64,000 nt of DNA from Pseudomonas parafulva NBRC 16636 = DSM 17004 (lineage in GTDB: Bacteria; Pseudomonadota; Gammaproteobacteria; Pseudomonadales; Pseudomonadaceae), in contig NZ_BBIU01000026.1 in assembly GCF_000730645.1 (NCBI RefSeq), forward strand, positions 1 to 64,000. Direction: 5' to 3'. Numbering within the stretch: position 1 is the first letter of the stretch; each line of letters begins with the position of its first letter. This document shows, piece after piece, positions 34,934-44,747 of this stretch. The translations under genes and the position numbers were made by a program. The notes beneath the pieces are model-generated. The model did not search any database. It was not told the origin of the DNA and saw only the letters and a program-made list of their open reading frames with translations.

Positions 34934-35847
34934 ATCATTTGCAGATCCACGCCAGCACGCCACTGTGCCAGTTGCAAGACGCCGGGCGCTTCGGGGTGCG
35001 CCACCTGGGCGTGACCCAAGGCGGCGCGCTGGATTGGGTGGCCCTGTACTGGGCCAACTGGCTGCTGGGCAATGCGCTCGGCGCGCCGGTGGTCGAGGTG
35101 GCGCTGGGTGGCTTTTGCGTCGAGGCCCGGCAGGATTGCGTACTGGCCTTGGCCGGCGCCCACCTGCATGCCTGCATCGATGATGAGCCTCTGCAGCCTT
35201 GGCGCAGCTTCGCGCTGGCCAAGGGACAGCGGCTCAGCTTCAAACACCCCGGGCACGGGGTGCGGGCCTATCTGGCAGCCCCAGGCGGCTTTCACGGCAC
35301 GCCGGTACTGGGCAGTTGTGCCACCGTGGTGCGTGAGGGGCTTGGGGGGATGGACGGGCAGGGTGCTGCACTGGTGAAAGACCAGTGCCTGACGTTTGCC
35401 GGTACTGTCGCCCCGCTGCGCGAGGTGCCGCTGGCGCAGCGCCCACCCGTTGCACAAAACCCTGTGCTGGATATGGTGATAGGCGCGCAAATTGGCGATT
35501 TCAGTGGTACCAGCCTGTTCGAGGCATTCAACCGGGAGTGGACGCTGGACAGCCGGGCCGACCGCATGGGTATTCGCCTGTTAGGCCCGCAACTGGTCTA
35601 TCAGGGCGCGCCGATGATTTCCGAAGGCATACCACTGGGTGCGGTGCAGGTGCCGCCGGATGGCCAGCCGATCGTGTTGCTCAATGACCGGCAGACCATT
35701 GGCGGGTATCCGCGGCTGGGCGCGCTGACACCCCTTGCGCTGGCCCAGCTGGCGCAGTGCATGCCAGGGGCGGGCGTGCGGTTCAGGCCGGTGGTGCAGG
35801 ATGAGGCCTGGCGTGAGCAGCAGCGTTACCTGGGCCGTTGGTTGTAA
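34930..35847 (+). CDS. pxpC: 5-oxoprolinase subunit C
   Basis: 305-residue KipA/PxpC-family protein, often annotated as biotin-dependent carboxyltransferase-like. It has the family N-terminus LCQLQDAGRFGVRHLGVTQG and the C-terminal block DGQPIVLLNDRQTIGGYPRLG. It completes the PxpABC complex and is the last gene of the operon; REP elements follow. Confidence 0.94.
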   Translation: MNHLQIHASTPLCQLQDAGRFGVRHLGVTQGGALDWVALYWANWLLGNALGAPVVEVALGGFCVEARQDCVLALAGAHLHACIDDEPLQPWRSFALAKGQRLSFKHPGHGVRAYLAAPGGFHGTPVLGSCATVVREGLGGMDGQGAALVKDQCLTFAGTVAPLREVPLAQRPPVAQNPVLDMVIGAQIGDFSGTSLFEAFNREWTLDSRADRMGIRLLGPQLVYQGAPMISEGIPLGAVQVPPDGQPIVLLNDRQTIGGYPRLGALTPLALAQLAQCMPGAGVRFRPVVQDEAWREQQRYLGRWL

Positions 35848-35861
35848 GGCTTGTGGCCCTA

Positions 35862-35937
35862 TCGCGAGCTTTGCTCGCTCCTACGGTTATTGCAGCGTAA
35901 TTGGCTCAAAAAATGTAGGAGCGAGCGCAGCTCGCGA
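35862..35937. repeat. Inverted pair of REP elements
   Basis: Two 23-base copies of a Pseudomonas REP core face each other: TCGCGAGC...CTCCTAC at 35862-35884 and its near-exact reverse complement at 35915-35937 (two central mismatches), 30 bases apart. This is a BIME-like unit after pxpC. It may stabilise or end the transcript. Confidence 0.85.
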
Positions 35938-36011
35938 TGCGCCGCGCGGCTGCGCTCGATCTCATAGGCGTAAACCGTGTTGCAGCGAACACATGCCACA
36001 AGCCCCAATGC

Positions 36012-37190
36012 TCACTTCGACAAATACCGCATCCCATCTTCCAGCCCCTGCAAGGTCAGCGGGTACATCTTGTCTTCGATCAAGTCCCGTACCAGGTGGG
36101 TGGACGCGGTGTAGTCCCAGGCCTGCCTGGGGTACGGGTTGATCCAGATGATCTTCCTGAATTTCTCCATGAAGCGCTGCATCCACACATAGCCGGCCTC
36201 TTCATTCCAGTGTTCCACGCTACCGCCGGGCTGAGTGATTTCATAAGGCGCCATGGCGGCGTCCCCCACGAACACCACCTTGTAGTCATCGCCGTACTTG
36301 TGCAGCAGATCAAAGGTTGAATACCGCTCCGAGGTGCGGCGCAGGTTATTCTTCCACACCGACTCGTAGACGAAATTGTGGAAGTAGTAGTACTCCAGGT
36401 GCTTGAACTCGGTCTTGCACGCCGAGAACAGCTCCTCGCACACTTTGACGTGGGCATCCATCGACCCACCGATGTCGAACAGCAACAGCAGCTTCACCGT
36501 GTTGCGCCGCTCCGGGCGCATCTGGATGTTCAGCAGGCCGGCATCGCGGGCGGTATGGTCGATGGTGCCGTCGATATCCAGCTCTTCTGCAGCACCTTCC
36601 CGGGCGAACTTGCGCAGCCGCCGCAGGGCCAGCTTGATGTTGCGGGTACCCAGTTCCACCTGGTCGTCCAGGTTGCGGTACTCGCGCTGGTCCCACACCT
36701 TCACGGCCTTGCCCTGGCGCTTGCCGGCATCGCCCACGCGGATGCCTTCGGGGTTGTAGCCACCCGAGCCGAACGGGCTGGTGCCACCGGTGCCGATCCA
36801 CTTGTTACCGCCGGCATGGCGCTCCTTTTGCTCTTCTAGGCGCTGCTTGAACGCTTCGATCAGCTTGTCCAGGCCACCCAACGACTGGATTTGCGCGCGT
36901 TCCTCGTCGCTCAGCGAACGCTCGAATTCCTTGCGCAACCAATCTTCGGGGATCAGCGCCTCGATGTGCCTGTCGAGGTTCTCGAGGCCGTTGAAGTAGG
37001 CGGCGAAGGCCCGGTCGAACTTGTCGAAGTGGCGCTCGTCCTTCACCAGAATGGCGCGGGCCAGGTAGTAGAATTCTTCCATGTCGGCGAACACCACGTG
37101 CCGCTGCAGGGCTTGGTGCAGGTCGAGCAGTTCGCGTACCGACACGGGCACCTTGGCCGCGCGCATTTCATTGAACAGGTTGAGCAGCAT
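36012..37190 (-). CDS. VWA-domain protein (CoxE/MoxR-associated)
   Basis: 392-residue protein. The N-terminal half is helical and charged. A von Willebrand A domain follows from about residue 230, with the metal-site motif LLFDIGGSMDAH in DxGxS form. It is 12 bases downstream of a MoxR ATPase gene, the usual pairing, in which the ATPase and VWA protein act together as a chaperone-like system on a partner enzyme. No obvious client gene is adjacent. Confidence 0.88.
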   Translation of the reverse strand: MLLNLFNEMRAAKVPVSVRELLDLHQALQRHVVFADMEEFYYLARAILVKDERHFDKFDRAFAAYFNGLENLDRHIEALIPEDWLRKEFERSLSDEERAQIQSLGGLDKLIEAFKQRLEEQKERHAGGNKWIGTGGTSPFGSGGYNPEGIRVGDAGKRQGKAVKVWDQREYRNLDDQVELGTRNIKLALRRLRKFAREGAAEELDIDGTIDHTARDAGLLNIQMRPERRNTVKLLLLFDIGGSMDAHVKVCEELFSACKTEFKHLEYYYFHNFVYESVWKNNLRRTSERYSTFDLLHKYGDDYKVVFVGDAAMAPYEITQPGGSVEHWNEEAGYVWMQRFMEKFRKIIWINPYPRQAWDYTASTHLVRDLIEDKMYPLTLQGLEDGMRYLSK

Positions 37191-37202
37191 GGCCCGGCTC
37201 CG

Positions 37203-38048
37203 TCAGCGGTTGCCGCGCCGGCTCATGAAGGCCAGGCGCTCCAGCAGTTGCACGTCCTGCTCGTTCTTGACCAGCGCACCGGCCAGCGGCGGGATGGCCT
37301 TGGTGGGGTCACGCTCGCGCAACACGGCTTCGCCGATGTTGTCAGCCATCAGCAGCTTGAGCCAGTCCACCAGTTCGGAGGTGGACGGCTTCTTTTTCAG
37401 GCCTGGCACCTTGCGCACGTCGAAGAACACATCCAGCGCTTCGCTGACCAGCGACTGGCTGATGTTGGGGTAGTGCACATCGACGATCTGCTGCAGGGTG
37501 CTGCGGTCGGGGAAGGCGATGTAATGGAAGAAGCAGCGACGCAGAAAGGCGTCAGGCAGTTCTTTTTCGTTGTTCGAGGTAATGATGATGATCGGCCGCT
37601 GCGTGGCCTTGATCGTCTCATCCGTCTCGTAGACGTAGAACTCCATCTTGTCGAGTTCTTGCAGCAGGTCGTTGGGGAACTCGATGTCGGCCTTGTCGAT
37701 TTCATCGATCAGCAGAATGACCCGCTCCTGGGCCTCGAACGCCTCCCACAGCTTGCCCTTCTTCAGGTAATTGCGCACATCGTGGACCTTGTCCACGCCC
37801 AGTTGCGAGTCGCGCAGGCGGCTGACCGCGTCATACTCGTACAGGCCCTGTTGGGCCTTGGTGGTGGACTTGATGTGCCAGGTAATCAAGCGCGCACCGA
37901 ATGAGGCCGCCAGTTGCTCGGCGAGCATGGTCTTGCCGGTGCCCGGCTCGCCCTTGACCAGCAGCGGGCGTTCGAGGGTAATCGCCGCGTTCACGGCCAG
38001 TTTCAGGTCGTCAGTGGCGACGTAATCGCGGGTGCCTTCGAACTTCAT
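37203..38048 (-). CDS. MoxR-family AAA+ ATPase
   Basis: 281-residue ATPase: Walker A GEPGTGKTML at about 34-43, Walker B VILLIDEIDKAD at about 110, and sensor region RPIIIITSNNEKELPDAFLRRC. The start at 38048 follows AGAGGA. A promoter is visible upstream (TTGCAG, 16-base spacer, TATAGT). It forms a two-gene operon with the VWA protein. Confidence 0.92.
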   Translation of the reverse strand: MKFEGTRDYVATDDLKLAVNAAITLERPLLVKGEPGTGKTMLAEQLAASFGARLITWHIKSTTKAQQGLYEYDAVSRLRDSQLGVDKVHDVRNYLKKGKLWEAFEAQERVILLIDEIDKADIEFPNDLLQELDKMEFYVYETDETIKATQRPIIIITSNNEKELPDAFLRRCFFHYIAFPDRSTLQQIVDVHYPNISQSLVSEALDVFFDVRKVPGLKKKPSTSELVDWLKLLMADNIGEAVLRERDPTKAIPPLAGALVKNEQDVQLLERLAFMSRRGNR

Positions 38049-38116
38049 GGGGTTGTCCTCTGCGGGTGGCCGGCCCTGTGTTGGTACCGGCAACACCAAT
38101 ATTTGATTAGCCCTCG

Positions 38117-38144
38117 ACTATAACGCGGGGCTACCCGGCTGCAA
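38117..38144 (-). promoter_or_regulatory. Sigma-70-type promoter of the moxR-VWA operon
   Basis: On the minus strand TTGCAG (38144-38139) and TATAGT (38122-38117) are 16 bases apart, about 69 bases before the MoxR start codon. Confidence 0.5.
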
Positions 38145-38188
38145 ATGCACACCCGGTATTCAGCCCTTGAATGCCCAGTCACGGGCGC

Positions 38189-39262
38189 TCAGTCGGTATC
38201 CGGAGCGCCACGTTCGTAGCGCGCGTTGAATGCCTGGACAAAGCCGTTGCGCAGAATCTGCAGAAACGCCTCGAACGCGCTGATGTCTTGTTTGCGCACG
38301 CTGCCGCTCAACTCCACGCGGGTGGCGAACTGGTTCTTGGGTTGGTTTTTCAGCACGGTCTGCGTGGCACCGACCAGCGCTTCCCATACCGAGCGCAGCA
38401 CCCCTTTGTCCTTGTTCTGCACGTCTTGTTGCCAGTCGAATACCTCCACATCGCGCAGCAGCGGCTTGATGTACCCGCTCAGCCGGCCATTGGTGGCCTG
38501 GGCCTCGATCACCACGTCACCGCGCCCGGCCTTGAAGTCGAACTTGCCGTAGGCACTGGCGAAGTCGTTGAGCTTGCGCAGCTCGATACCGGTAGCCCGC
38601 AGGCGGAATTCGAAATCGTCAAAGTCGCTGAAGGGGTCGAACGTGGCGCGGCTTTCCACCTTGGCATCCCCTGCAATCAGCGCCGTTGCCTGGAAGCTGG
38701 CATCTCGCCGGCCTGCTTCGTCGCGAATATTGGTGAGGTTGCGCACGTTGGCCTGCAGACTCGTGGCCTTGAGGGTGACCGGGGGTTTGGAGTTGAAATT
38801 GCGGAAGGTCAGCACACCGTCGTTGATGCGTACTTCGTTGAGGGTGATCGGCAGCAGCTTTTCCAGCTGCTGGCGCCAGTCGGTGCCCTGGCCGGTCTGG
38901 GAGTTCTGCTTGTTGCCGCCGTCGACGAAGTTCAGTTCGGGGCGCACGAACGCCACTTCCGCCACCACCGCATGGTCGTACCACAGGGCGTGCCAGCTTA
39001 CCGACAGGTCGATGACCGGGGCATCCAGCAGCGGCACCGGCACCTTGCCGGTGGTCTTGACGATCTGCAGCCCATTGATGGTGTAAGCACCGCGCCACCA
39101 GGCCAGGTCCACGTCGGCCACCTGGCCGCGGTAGTCACCCATGTCGGCAAGTTTCTGGTTGAGGTAGTCGCGCACCAGGTAGGGCAGGGCAATGTGCAGG
39201 GCCACCAGCAGCACGATGAAGCTGGCAAGGCCGATCAGCGGCCAGCGATAACGGGCTCTCAT
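38189..39262 (-). CDS. DUF748-family envelope protein
   Basis: 357-residue protein with one N-terminal membrane helix (about 7-30, [20 protein letters not shown]) and a periplasmic beta-rich body of the DUF748/AsmA-like type ([20 protein letters not shown], then [18 protein letters not shown]). Such proteins are thought to act in envelope lipid or protein traffic, but this one's role is unknown. The start at 39262 gives [11 protein letters not shown]; the longer open frame runs into the divergent cysK gene. A gap of 140 bases separates it from moxR. Confidence 0.82.
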   Translation of the reverse strand: MRARYRWPLIGLASFIVLLVALHIALPYLVRDYLNQKLADMGDYRGQVADVDLAWWRGAYTINGLQIVKTTGKVPVPLLDAPVIDLSVSWHALWYDHAVVAEVAFVRPELNFVDGGNKQNSQTGQGTDWRQQLEKLLPITLNEVRINDGVLTFRNFNSKPPVTLKATSLQANVRNLTNIRDEAGRRDASFQATALIAGDAKVESRATFDPFSDFDDFEFRLRATGIELRKLNDFASAYGKFDFKAGRGDVVIEAQATNGRLSGYIKPLLRDVEVFDWQQDVQNKDKGVLRSVWEALVGATQTVLKNQPKNQFATRVELSGSVRKQDISAFEAFLQILRNGFVQAFNARYERGAPDTD

Positions 39263-39394
39263 GGCAGTGTCTCCAGGGCGGGATGTGCGGTTGACCGCAG
39301 CCTGCGCAGGGGAGTTCGAACAGGCTTTACGGGCTGCCGGCACCGGCTTACCCTTGAAGCCTTTCTGTGCCTCTTCATGCCAAGGACCCCTGCC

Positions 39395-40369
39395 ATGAGC
39401 CGTATCTACGCAGACAACGCCCATTCCATCGGCAACACGCCGCTGGTGCAGATCAACCGCATCGCCCCGCGCGGTGTGACCATCCTGGCCAAGATCGAAG
39501 GGCGCAACCCGGGTTACTCGGTCAAGTGCCGCATCGGCGCCAACATGGTCTGGGACGCCGAAAGCAGCGGCAAGCTCAAGCCCGGCATGACCATCGTCGA
39601 ACCCACCTCTGGCAATACTGGCATTGGCCTTGCCTTCGTCGCCGCCGCCCGTGGCTACAAACTGATGCTGACCATGCCCGCGTCCATGAGCCTGGAGCGG
39701 CGCAAGGTGCTCAAGGCGCTGGGCGCCGAACTGGTACTCACAGAACCTGCAAAAGGCATGAAGGGCGCCATCGAGAAAGCCAACGAAATCGTGGCTTCGG
39801 ACCCGGCGCAGTACTTCTTGCCAGGGCAGTTCGAAAACCCCGCCAACCCGGCCATCCATGAAAAGACCACCGGCCCGGAAATCTGGAACGACACCGACGG
39901 CGCCGTGGATGTGATCGTCGCCGGCGTGGGCACGGGCGGCACCATCACCGGTGTGTCGCGCTACATCAAGCACACCCAGGGCAAGGCCATCACCTCTGTA
40001 GCCGTCGAGCCCGTGTCGTCACCCCTGATCACCCAGACGCTGGCGGGTGAAACGCTGACCCCAACGCCGCACAAGATCCAGGGTATCGGCGCAGGGTTCG
40101 TGCCGAAGAACCTCGACCTGTCCATCGTCGACCAGGTGATGACGGTGTCTGACGAAGAAGCCAAGGCCATGGCCATTCGTCTGATGCAGGAAGAGGGTAT
40201 TTTGTGTGGTATCTCCTGCGGCGCCGCCATGGCTGCCGCGGTGCGCCTGGCGGAAAAACCCGAAATGCAGGGCAAGACCCTGGTGGTGATCCTGCCTGAC
40301 TCCGGCGAGCGGTACCTGTCCAGCATGCTGTTCAGCGATATGTTCAGCGAGCAGGAAAACCAGCAGTAA
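39395..40369 (+). CDS. cysK: Cysteine synthase A
   Basis: 324-residue O-acetylserine sulfhydrylase, which makes cysteine from O-acetylserine and sulfide with PLP. The PLP Lys is Lys44 in [14 protein letters not shown]. The substrate loop [11 protein letters not shown] and phosphate-binding [14 protein letters not shown] are present. The KCRIGANM sequence is typical of CysK rather than CysM. The start at 39395 follows AAGGA. Confidence 0.94.
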   Translation: MSRIYADNAHSIGNTPLVQINRIAPRGVTILAKIEGRNPGYSVKCRIGANMVWDAESSGKLKPGMTIVEPTSGNTGIGLAFVAAARGYKLMLTMPASMSLERRKVLKALGAELVLTEPAKGMKGAIEKANEIVASDPAQYFLPGQFENPANPAIHEKTTGPEIWNDTDGAVDVIVAGVGTGGTITGVSRYIKHTQGKAITSVAVEPVSSPLITQTLAGETLTPTPHKIQGIGAGFVPKNLDLSIVDQVMTVSDEEAKAMAIRLMQEEGILCGISCGAAMAAAVRLAEKPEMQGKTLVVILPDSGERYLSSMLFSDMFSEQENQQ

Positions 40370-40435
40370 GGCCGCCTGGCGCTGACCCGGCGCAACACTT
40401 TCTCGCGCGCTTCATTGCACAATCTTCATGAGTGA

Positions 40436-40489
40436 GATCCCGCCCAGGTTGTTTTTACCTCGGCGGGATCGGTTTATGATGGCGGGATG
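40436..40489. promoter_or_regulatory. Three half-sites GGCGGGATS over the lpxO promoter
   Basis: GATCCCGCC at 40436-40444 is the exact reverse complement of GGCGGGATC at 40462-40470. A third copy, GGCGGGATG, lies at 40481-40489. TATGAT, a good -10, sits at 40475-40480 between the second and third copies. The first two can also pair as a hairpin with an inner AGGT/ACCT match, so the element may also terminate cysK. Confidence 0.55.
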
Positions 40490-40540
40490 ATTTTAAGGAG
40501 GGCGGCCGCCCGGGCCGGTCCCTTCCCCTAGGAGTGATGC

Positions 40541-41476
40541 ATGACCTTATCCTTTGCAGCCAAGGCGGGTGTCTTGCTGGTGTTCTTCGGCAGCGTGCTG
40601 TATGTGCACCTGCGAGGCAAGGCGCGCCTGCCGGTGCTGCGCCAGTTCGTCAACCATTCAGCGCTGTTCGCACCCTACAACAGCCTGATGTATCTGTTTT
40701 CCGGTGTGCCATCCAAGCCGTACCTGGACCGCCAGCGCTTCCCGGAACTGGACGTGCTCAAGGATAACTGGCAGGAAATCCGCGAGGAGGCGATGCGCCT
40801 GTTCGACGAGGGTTACATCCGCGCCGCCGAAAAGGACAACGACGCCGGCTTCGGCTCGTTCTTCAAGAAGGGCTGGAAGCGCTTCTACCTGAAGTGGTAC
40901 GACAAGCCGTTGCCTTCGGCCGAAGCCCTGTGCCCACGCACCGTGGAGCTGGTCAGCAGCATCCCCAACGTCAAGGGCGCCATGTTCGCCCTGTTGCCGG
41001 GTGGCAGCCACCTCAACCCGCACCGCGACCCGTTTGCCGGCTCGCTGCGCTATCACCTGGGGCTGTCCACGCCCAATTCCGATGCCTGCCGCATCTACGT
41101 CGATGGCGAACCTTATGCCTGGCGTGATGGCCAGGACGTCATGTTCGATGAAACCTACGTGCACTGGGTCAAGAACGAAACCGACGTCACCCGGGTGATC
41201 CTGTTCTGCGACATCGAACGCCCGCTCAGCAGCCCGCTGATGGTGCGTATCAACCGCAAGGTCAGTGCTTTCCTGGGCCGCGCCACGGCGCCGCAAAACA
41301 CCGATGAAGAACGTGTGGGCGGGATCAACCAGGCCTACGCCTGGAGCAAGCGCTTCAGCAACCGCATCAGCACCCGTGTGAAACAGTTCAAACGCGCCAA
41401 CCCCAAGGCCTACCGCATTCTGCGGCCGGTACTGGCAGTGGTGGTGGCCTACCTGCTGTACCGCTGGTTGTTCTAA
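40541..41476 (+). CDS. lpxO: Lipid A 2-hydroxylase LpxO (aspartyl/asparaginyl beta-hydroxylase family)
   Basis: 311-residue Fe(II)/2-oxoglutarate-dependent dioxygenase that hydroxylates a secondary acyl chain of lipid A. The metal ligands are visible at His161 and Asp163 (NPHRDPF) and His208 (ETYVHWV), with Arg219 or a nearby residue serving 2-oxoglutarate. A hydrophobic helix at about 5-22 and another at the C-terminal end fit membrane association. AGGAG precedes the start. Family members can act on other substrates; the length and membrane helices favour LpxO. Confidence 0.88.
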   Translation: MTLSFAAKAGVLLVFFGSVLYVHLRGKARLPVLRQFVNHSALFAPYNSLMYLFSGVPSKPYLDRQRFPELDVLKDNWQEIREEAMRLFDEGYIRAAEKDNDAGFGSFFKKGWKRFYLKWYDKPLPSAEALCPRTVELVSSIPNVKGAMFALLPGGSHLNPHRDPFAGSLRYHLGLSTPNSDACRIYVDGEPYAWRDGQDVMFDETYVHWVKNETDVTRVILFCDIERPLSSPLMVRINRKVSAFLGRATAPQNTDEERVGGINQAYAWSKRFSNRISTRVKQFKRANPKAYRILRPVLAVVVAYLLYRWLF

Positions 41477-41487
41477 GCCCTCGCGCA

Positions 41488-41522
41488 GCCGGCCCTGGCC
41501 ATACCTGATGGCCAGTGCCGGC
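41488..41522. terminator. Hairpin between convergent lpxO and DUF4265 genes
   Basis: GCCGGC and TGGCCAT pair with ATGGCCA and GCCGGC across a 5-base loop, with one 2x2 internal loop. No T run follows, so termination strength is uncertain. Confidence 0.6.
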
Positions 41523-41524
41523 GG

Positions 41525-41983
41525 TTAGCGCAAATCGTCAGGGATGCGATGGCGCAGTACGCCTTCTTCGAAATCGAGCACGCCGGCTTCGCGCTGGGTC
41601 ACCAGGTAGTACAGCAGGGTATCGGGCACCTGCTCCGGCAACACGTGCACCGCCAGCATCCTCACGGCCTTTTCTGCCTCGCACACGCAACCGAACTCAA
41701 CCAGTGCGGCCTGCACCTGCTGCAGGGTTTCCGGCGGCCTTACAATTACTCGGAACACTGAGCTACCGCCACTGTGCAGGACGCCCTCGAACCAGGCATC
41801 TGCCCCTTCCTCACGGGCGGCGACCAGGTCGCCCGGTGCGACGCCATAGACATGAAAAGGGATGCTGTCGACCCGGTAGCCACCCTGTTCTGGCCGTGCC
41901 CACAGCCCTTCCACCGAGGCCGGTGGGTAGCCGCTCTCGTCCTGTGCCAGGCGGAACAGCACCTTGCGGTAGCCGCTGCTCAT
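41525..41983 (-). CDS. DUF4265-type protein
   Basis: 152-residue cytosolic protein of DUF4265 type (YRVDSIPFHVYGVAPGDLV and VRPPETLQQVQAALVEFGC). The function of the family is unknown. The ATG at 41983 overlaps the stop of the upstream DMT transporter gene (ATGA), so the two are coupled. Confidence 0.75.
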   Translation of the reverse strand: MSSGYRKVLFRLAQDESGYPPASVEGLWARPEQGGYRVDSIPFHVYGVAPGDLVAAREEGADAWFEGVLHSGGSSVFRVIVRPPETLQQVQAALVEFGCVCEAEKAVRMLAVHVLPEQVPDTLLYYLVTQREAGVLDFEEGVLRHRIPDDLR

Positions 41984-42855
41984 CGGCGGGCCGGGCGCAG
42001 CACCAGCCACAGCGCCGCGCCGATCAGCAGGCCGCCGTACAGGTGCGCCATGGACAGCGGCTCATCCAGTAGCCAAGCCCCCCACAGCACCCCGAACGCC
42101 GGGATCAGGAAGGTCACGGTGCTGGCCTTGACCGGGCCGATTTCCGCCAGTAACCGGAAGTACAGGATATAGGCGAAGGCGGTGCACAGTAGCCCCAGGC
42201 CCAGCAGCGACAGCCACACCTGCCAGCCGCCCCAACTGGCAGGGGGCTGGCTGAGCGCGCTCCAGGCGAATACAGGGCTGAGCAGCAAGGTGGCGCCGAG
42301 CATGCTGCCCAGCGCCGACAGGCGGCTGTCCAGGCCGCCGACCCAGCGCCGGGCCAGAAAACCGGCAAACCCGTAGCAGGTGGTCGCCGCCAGGCAGGCC
42401 AGCGCACCTTGCAGCAGGGCCGCGTCCAGTGCCACCGGCCCGGCGCCACTTAAAATGGCGACGCCAAGCAGGCCCAGGAAAATGCCGCACAGCTTGGAGA
42501 GGGTCATGGGCTCTTTGAAGAACAGCACGCCGATCAGTACACCCATCAACGGTGTCGTGGCATTGAAAATGGCTGAATAGCCGGCTGGCAGCACTTGAGC
42601 TGCGACCGAGTAGAAGGTTGCCGGGATGCCCGAGTTGATCATGCCCAGCACCAGGCAAGCGCCCAGTTTGCCTTGGAAATCCCAGCGCACACCTGCAGCG
42701 GACACAATCGCGATCAGCCCCAGGCAGGCGATGGACACGCGGAAAAACGCCGTGGGCACCGTGCCCAGTTCGGGCGCGATGATACGCATGAACAGGAAGC
42801 TCGCGCCCCAGACGGCGGCAAGGGTTAGCAGGCGGGCTAGAGCGATGGGGCTCAC
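41980..42855 (-). CDS. EamA/DMT-family transporter
   Basis: 291-residue inner-membrane protein with about ten helices in two EamA repeats (about 5-135 and 145-285). The first has [20 protein letters not shown] and [18 protein letters not shown]; the second ends with [22 protein letters not shown] proteins export or import small metabolites; the substrate is unknown. Confidence 0.9.
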   Translation of the reverse strand: MSPIALARLLTLAAVWGASFLFMRIIAPELGTVPTAFFRVSIACLGLIAIVSAAGVRWDFQGKLGACLVLGMINSGIPATFYSVAAQVLPAGYSAIFNATTPLMGVLIGVLFFKEPMTLSKLCGIFLGLLGVAILSGAGPVALDAALLQGALACLAATTCYGFAGFLARRWVGGLDSRLSALGSMLGATLLLSPVFAWSALSQPPASWGGWQVWLSLLGLGLLCTAFAYILYFRLLAEIGPVKASTVTFLIPAFGVLWGAWLLDEPLSMAHLYGGLLIGAALWLVLRPARR

Positions 42856-43023
42856 GGCAGTCTCCGGGGGCGTGGCTGGGGGCGCGAGTGTACGCGAGGC
42901 AGCAGGGGGTTTCTTGTGCTTTCTTGCGCTGTAACCTGGCCAGCTACATTTGCAGGCAGGGGCCTCACACGCCAGGGCGAGCGGCTAAGCTGTGTATCTC
43001 CACCCGCCACCGAGGTGCCCGGT

Positions 43024-44733
43024 ATGCCCCATCCCTGGCCTGCAGCCGCCATCGCCCGCCTGATGCTCACCGGCTTCGACGGCTATCGCGAGCATTTCCA
43101 GCGCATCACCCTAGGCGCTCGTGAGCGCTTCGAACAAGCCCGCTGGCAGGAGATCCAGCACACGGCCGCTGCGCGCATCAACCTCTACGAGGAACAGGTC
43201 GCTGTGGCCAACCAGCGGCTGCGCGAGAGCTTTGCCACGCAGGTTCTGCTGGACGTGGCCCAGTGGCCGCAGGTTAAAAGCGCCTATGTCCAGCTGATTG
43301 ACCCGCGGCTGGACGATGAACTGGCCGAAACCTGGTACAACTCGGTGTTCTGCAGCCTGTTCAGCCATGACCTGATCAGCGACCGTTGCATGTTCATCCA
43401 CAGCACACGCCCAACCTTGCGCCGGCGCGCCGCACAAACCCGTACCTATCGCCCCGACGGCGGCCTCGCCGGGCTGTTGCAGGCCATCTTCGCCGACTAC
43501 CGGTTCCACATCCCTTACGCCGACCTCGACGGCGACCTGCTGCGGCTGGAGGCGCAGCTTCGTGAATGCCTGCCCGATTGGGTGTGCCGCGACCCAGCGC
43601 TGGCGGTGGAGCTGTTCGTGCCGGTGCTGTACCGCAACAAGGGCGCTTACCTGGTCGGCCGGTTATACAACGGCGACGAACAATGGCCGCTGGTGATTGC
43701 CCTGGTGCACCGGGAGGGGCAGGGCATCGAGGCCGATGCCTTGATCACCGATGAGGCTGAAGTCTCGATCATCTTCTCCTTCACCCGCTCCTATTTCATG
43801 GCCGATGTGCCAGTGCCGGGTGAATTCGTGGGCTTTCTCAAACGCATTCTGCCGGGCAAGCATGTGGCCGAGCTGTATACCTCCATTGGTTTCTACAAGC
43901 AGGGCAAGTCCGAGTTCTACCGCGCCCTGATCAACCACTTGGCCAGCAGTGACGACCGCTTCGTCATGGCACCTGGGGTGCGTGGCATGGTGATGAGCGT
44001 GTTTACCCTGCCGGGCTTCAACACCGTGTTCAAAGTCATCAAGGACCGTTTCTCGCCCTCAAAAACCGTCGATCGCGCCACGGTGATCGACAAGTACCGG
44101 TTGGTGAAGAGCATCGACCGGGTAGGGCGCCTGGCCGATACCCAGGCCTTTGCCGACTTCCGCTTCCCCGCGGCGAAGTTCGCGCCGCAGTGCCTGGCCG
44201 AGTTGCTTGAGGTGGCGCCCTCCACCGTGGTGCTTGAGGGCGATACAGTGCTGATCCGCCACTGCTGGACCGAACGGCGCATGACGCCGTTGAACCTGTA
44301 CCTGGAACAGGCCAGCGAGGCCCAGGTGCTGGAGGTACTGGAGGATTACGGCCTGGCCATCAAGCAACTGGCGGCGGCGAACATCTTCCCTGGTGACATG
44401 CTGCTGAAGAACTTTGGTGTGACGCGTCATGGCCGGGTGGTGTTCTACGACTACGACGAGATCAGCTATCTGACGGAGGTCAACTTCCGCCATATTCCGC
44501 CGCCGCGCTACCCGGAAGACGAGCTGTCAGGCGAGCCGTGGTACTCCATTGGGCCCCATGATGTGTTCCCCGAGGAATTCCCGCCCTTTCTGTTTGCCGA
44601 CCTGGGCCAGCGGCGCCTGTTCACCCGCCTGCATGGCGAGTTGTTCGATGCCAGCTATTGGCAAGGCCTGCAGGCGGCGATACGCGATGGCAAGGTGATC
44701 GACGTGTTCCCCTATCGGCGCAAGGCACGTTGA
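43024..44733 (+). CDS. aceK: Isocitrate dehydrogenase kinase/phosphatase
   Basis: 569-residue bifunctional enzyme that phosphorylates and dephosphorylates isocitrate dehydrogenase, setting the split between the TCA cycle and the glyoxylate shunt. The ATP-binding block [17 protein letters not shown] lies near residue 320, with [11 protein letters not shown] after it; the C-terminal catalytic part has [10 protein letters not shown]. The start at 43024 follows GAGG and gives [15 protein letters not shown]. The gene stands alone, away from aceA and aceB, as is usual in Pseudomonas. Confidence 0.95.
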   Translation: MPHPWPAAAIARLMLTGFDGYREHFQRITLGARERFEQARWQEIQHTAAARINLYEEQVAVANQRLRESFATQVLLDVAQWPQVKSAYVQLIDPRLDDELAETWYNSVFCSLFSHDLISDRCMFIHSTRPTLRRRAAQTRTYRPDGGLAGLLQAIFADYRFHIPYADLDGDLLRLEAQLRECLPDWVCRDPALAVELFVPVLYRNKGAYLVGRLYNGDEQWPLVIALVHREGQGIEADALITDEAEVSIIFSFTRSYFMADVPVPGEFVGFLKRILPGKHVAELYTSIGFYKQGKSEFYRALINHLASSDDRFVMAPGVRGMVMSVFTLPGFNTVFKVIKDRFSPSKTVDRATVIDKYRLVKSIDRVGRLADTQAFADFRFPAAKFAPQCLAELLEVAPSTVVLEGDTVLIRHCWTERRMTPLNLYLEQASEAQVLEVLEDYGLAIKQLAAANIFPGDMLLKNFGVTRHGRVVFYDYDEISYLTEVNFRHIPPPRYPEDELSGEPWYSIGPHDVFPEEFPPFLFADLGQRRLFTRLHGELFDASYWQGLQAAIRDGKVIDVFPYRRKAR

Positions 44734-44747
44734 ACGTAGCCTGGCCC

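Noticed and set aside
39263-39973. Upstream extension of the DUF748 frame
   Set aside because: It is antisense to cysK; the membrane helix that starts the protein begins at 39262.
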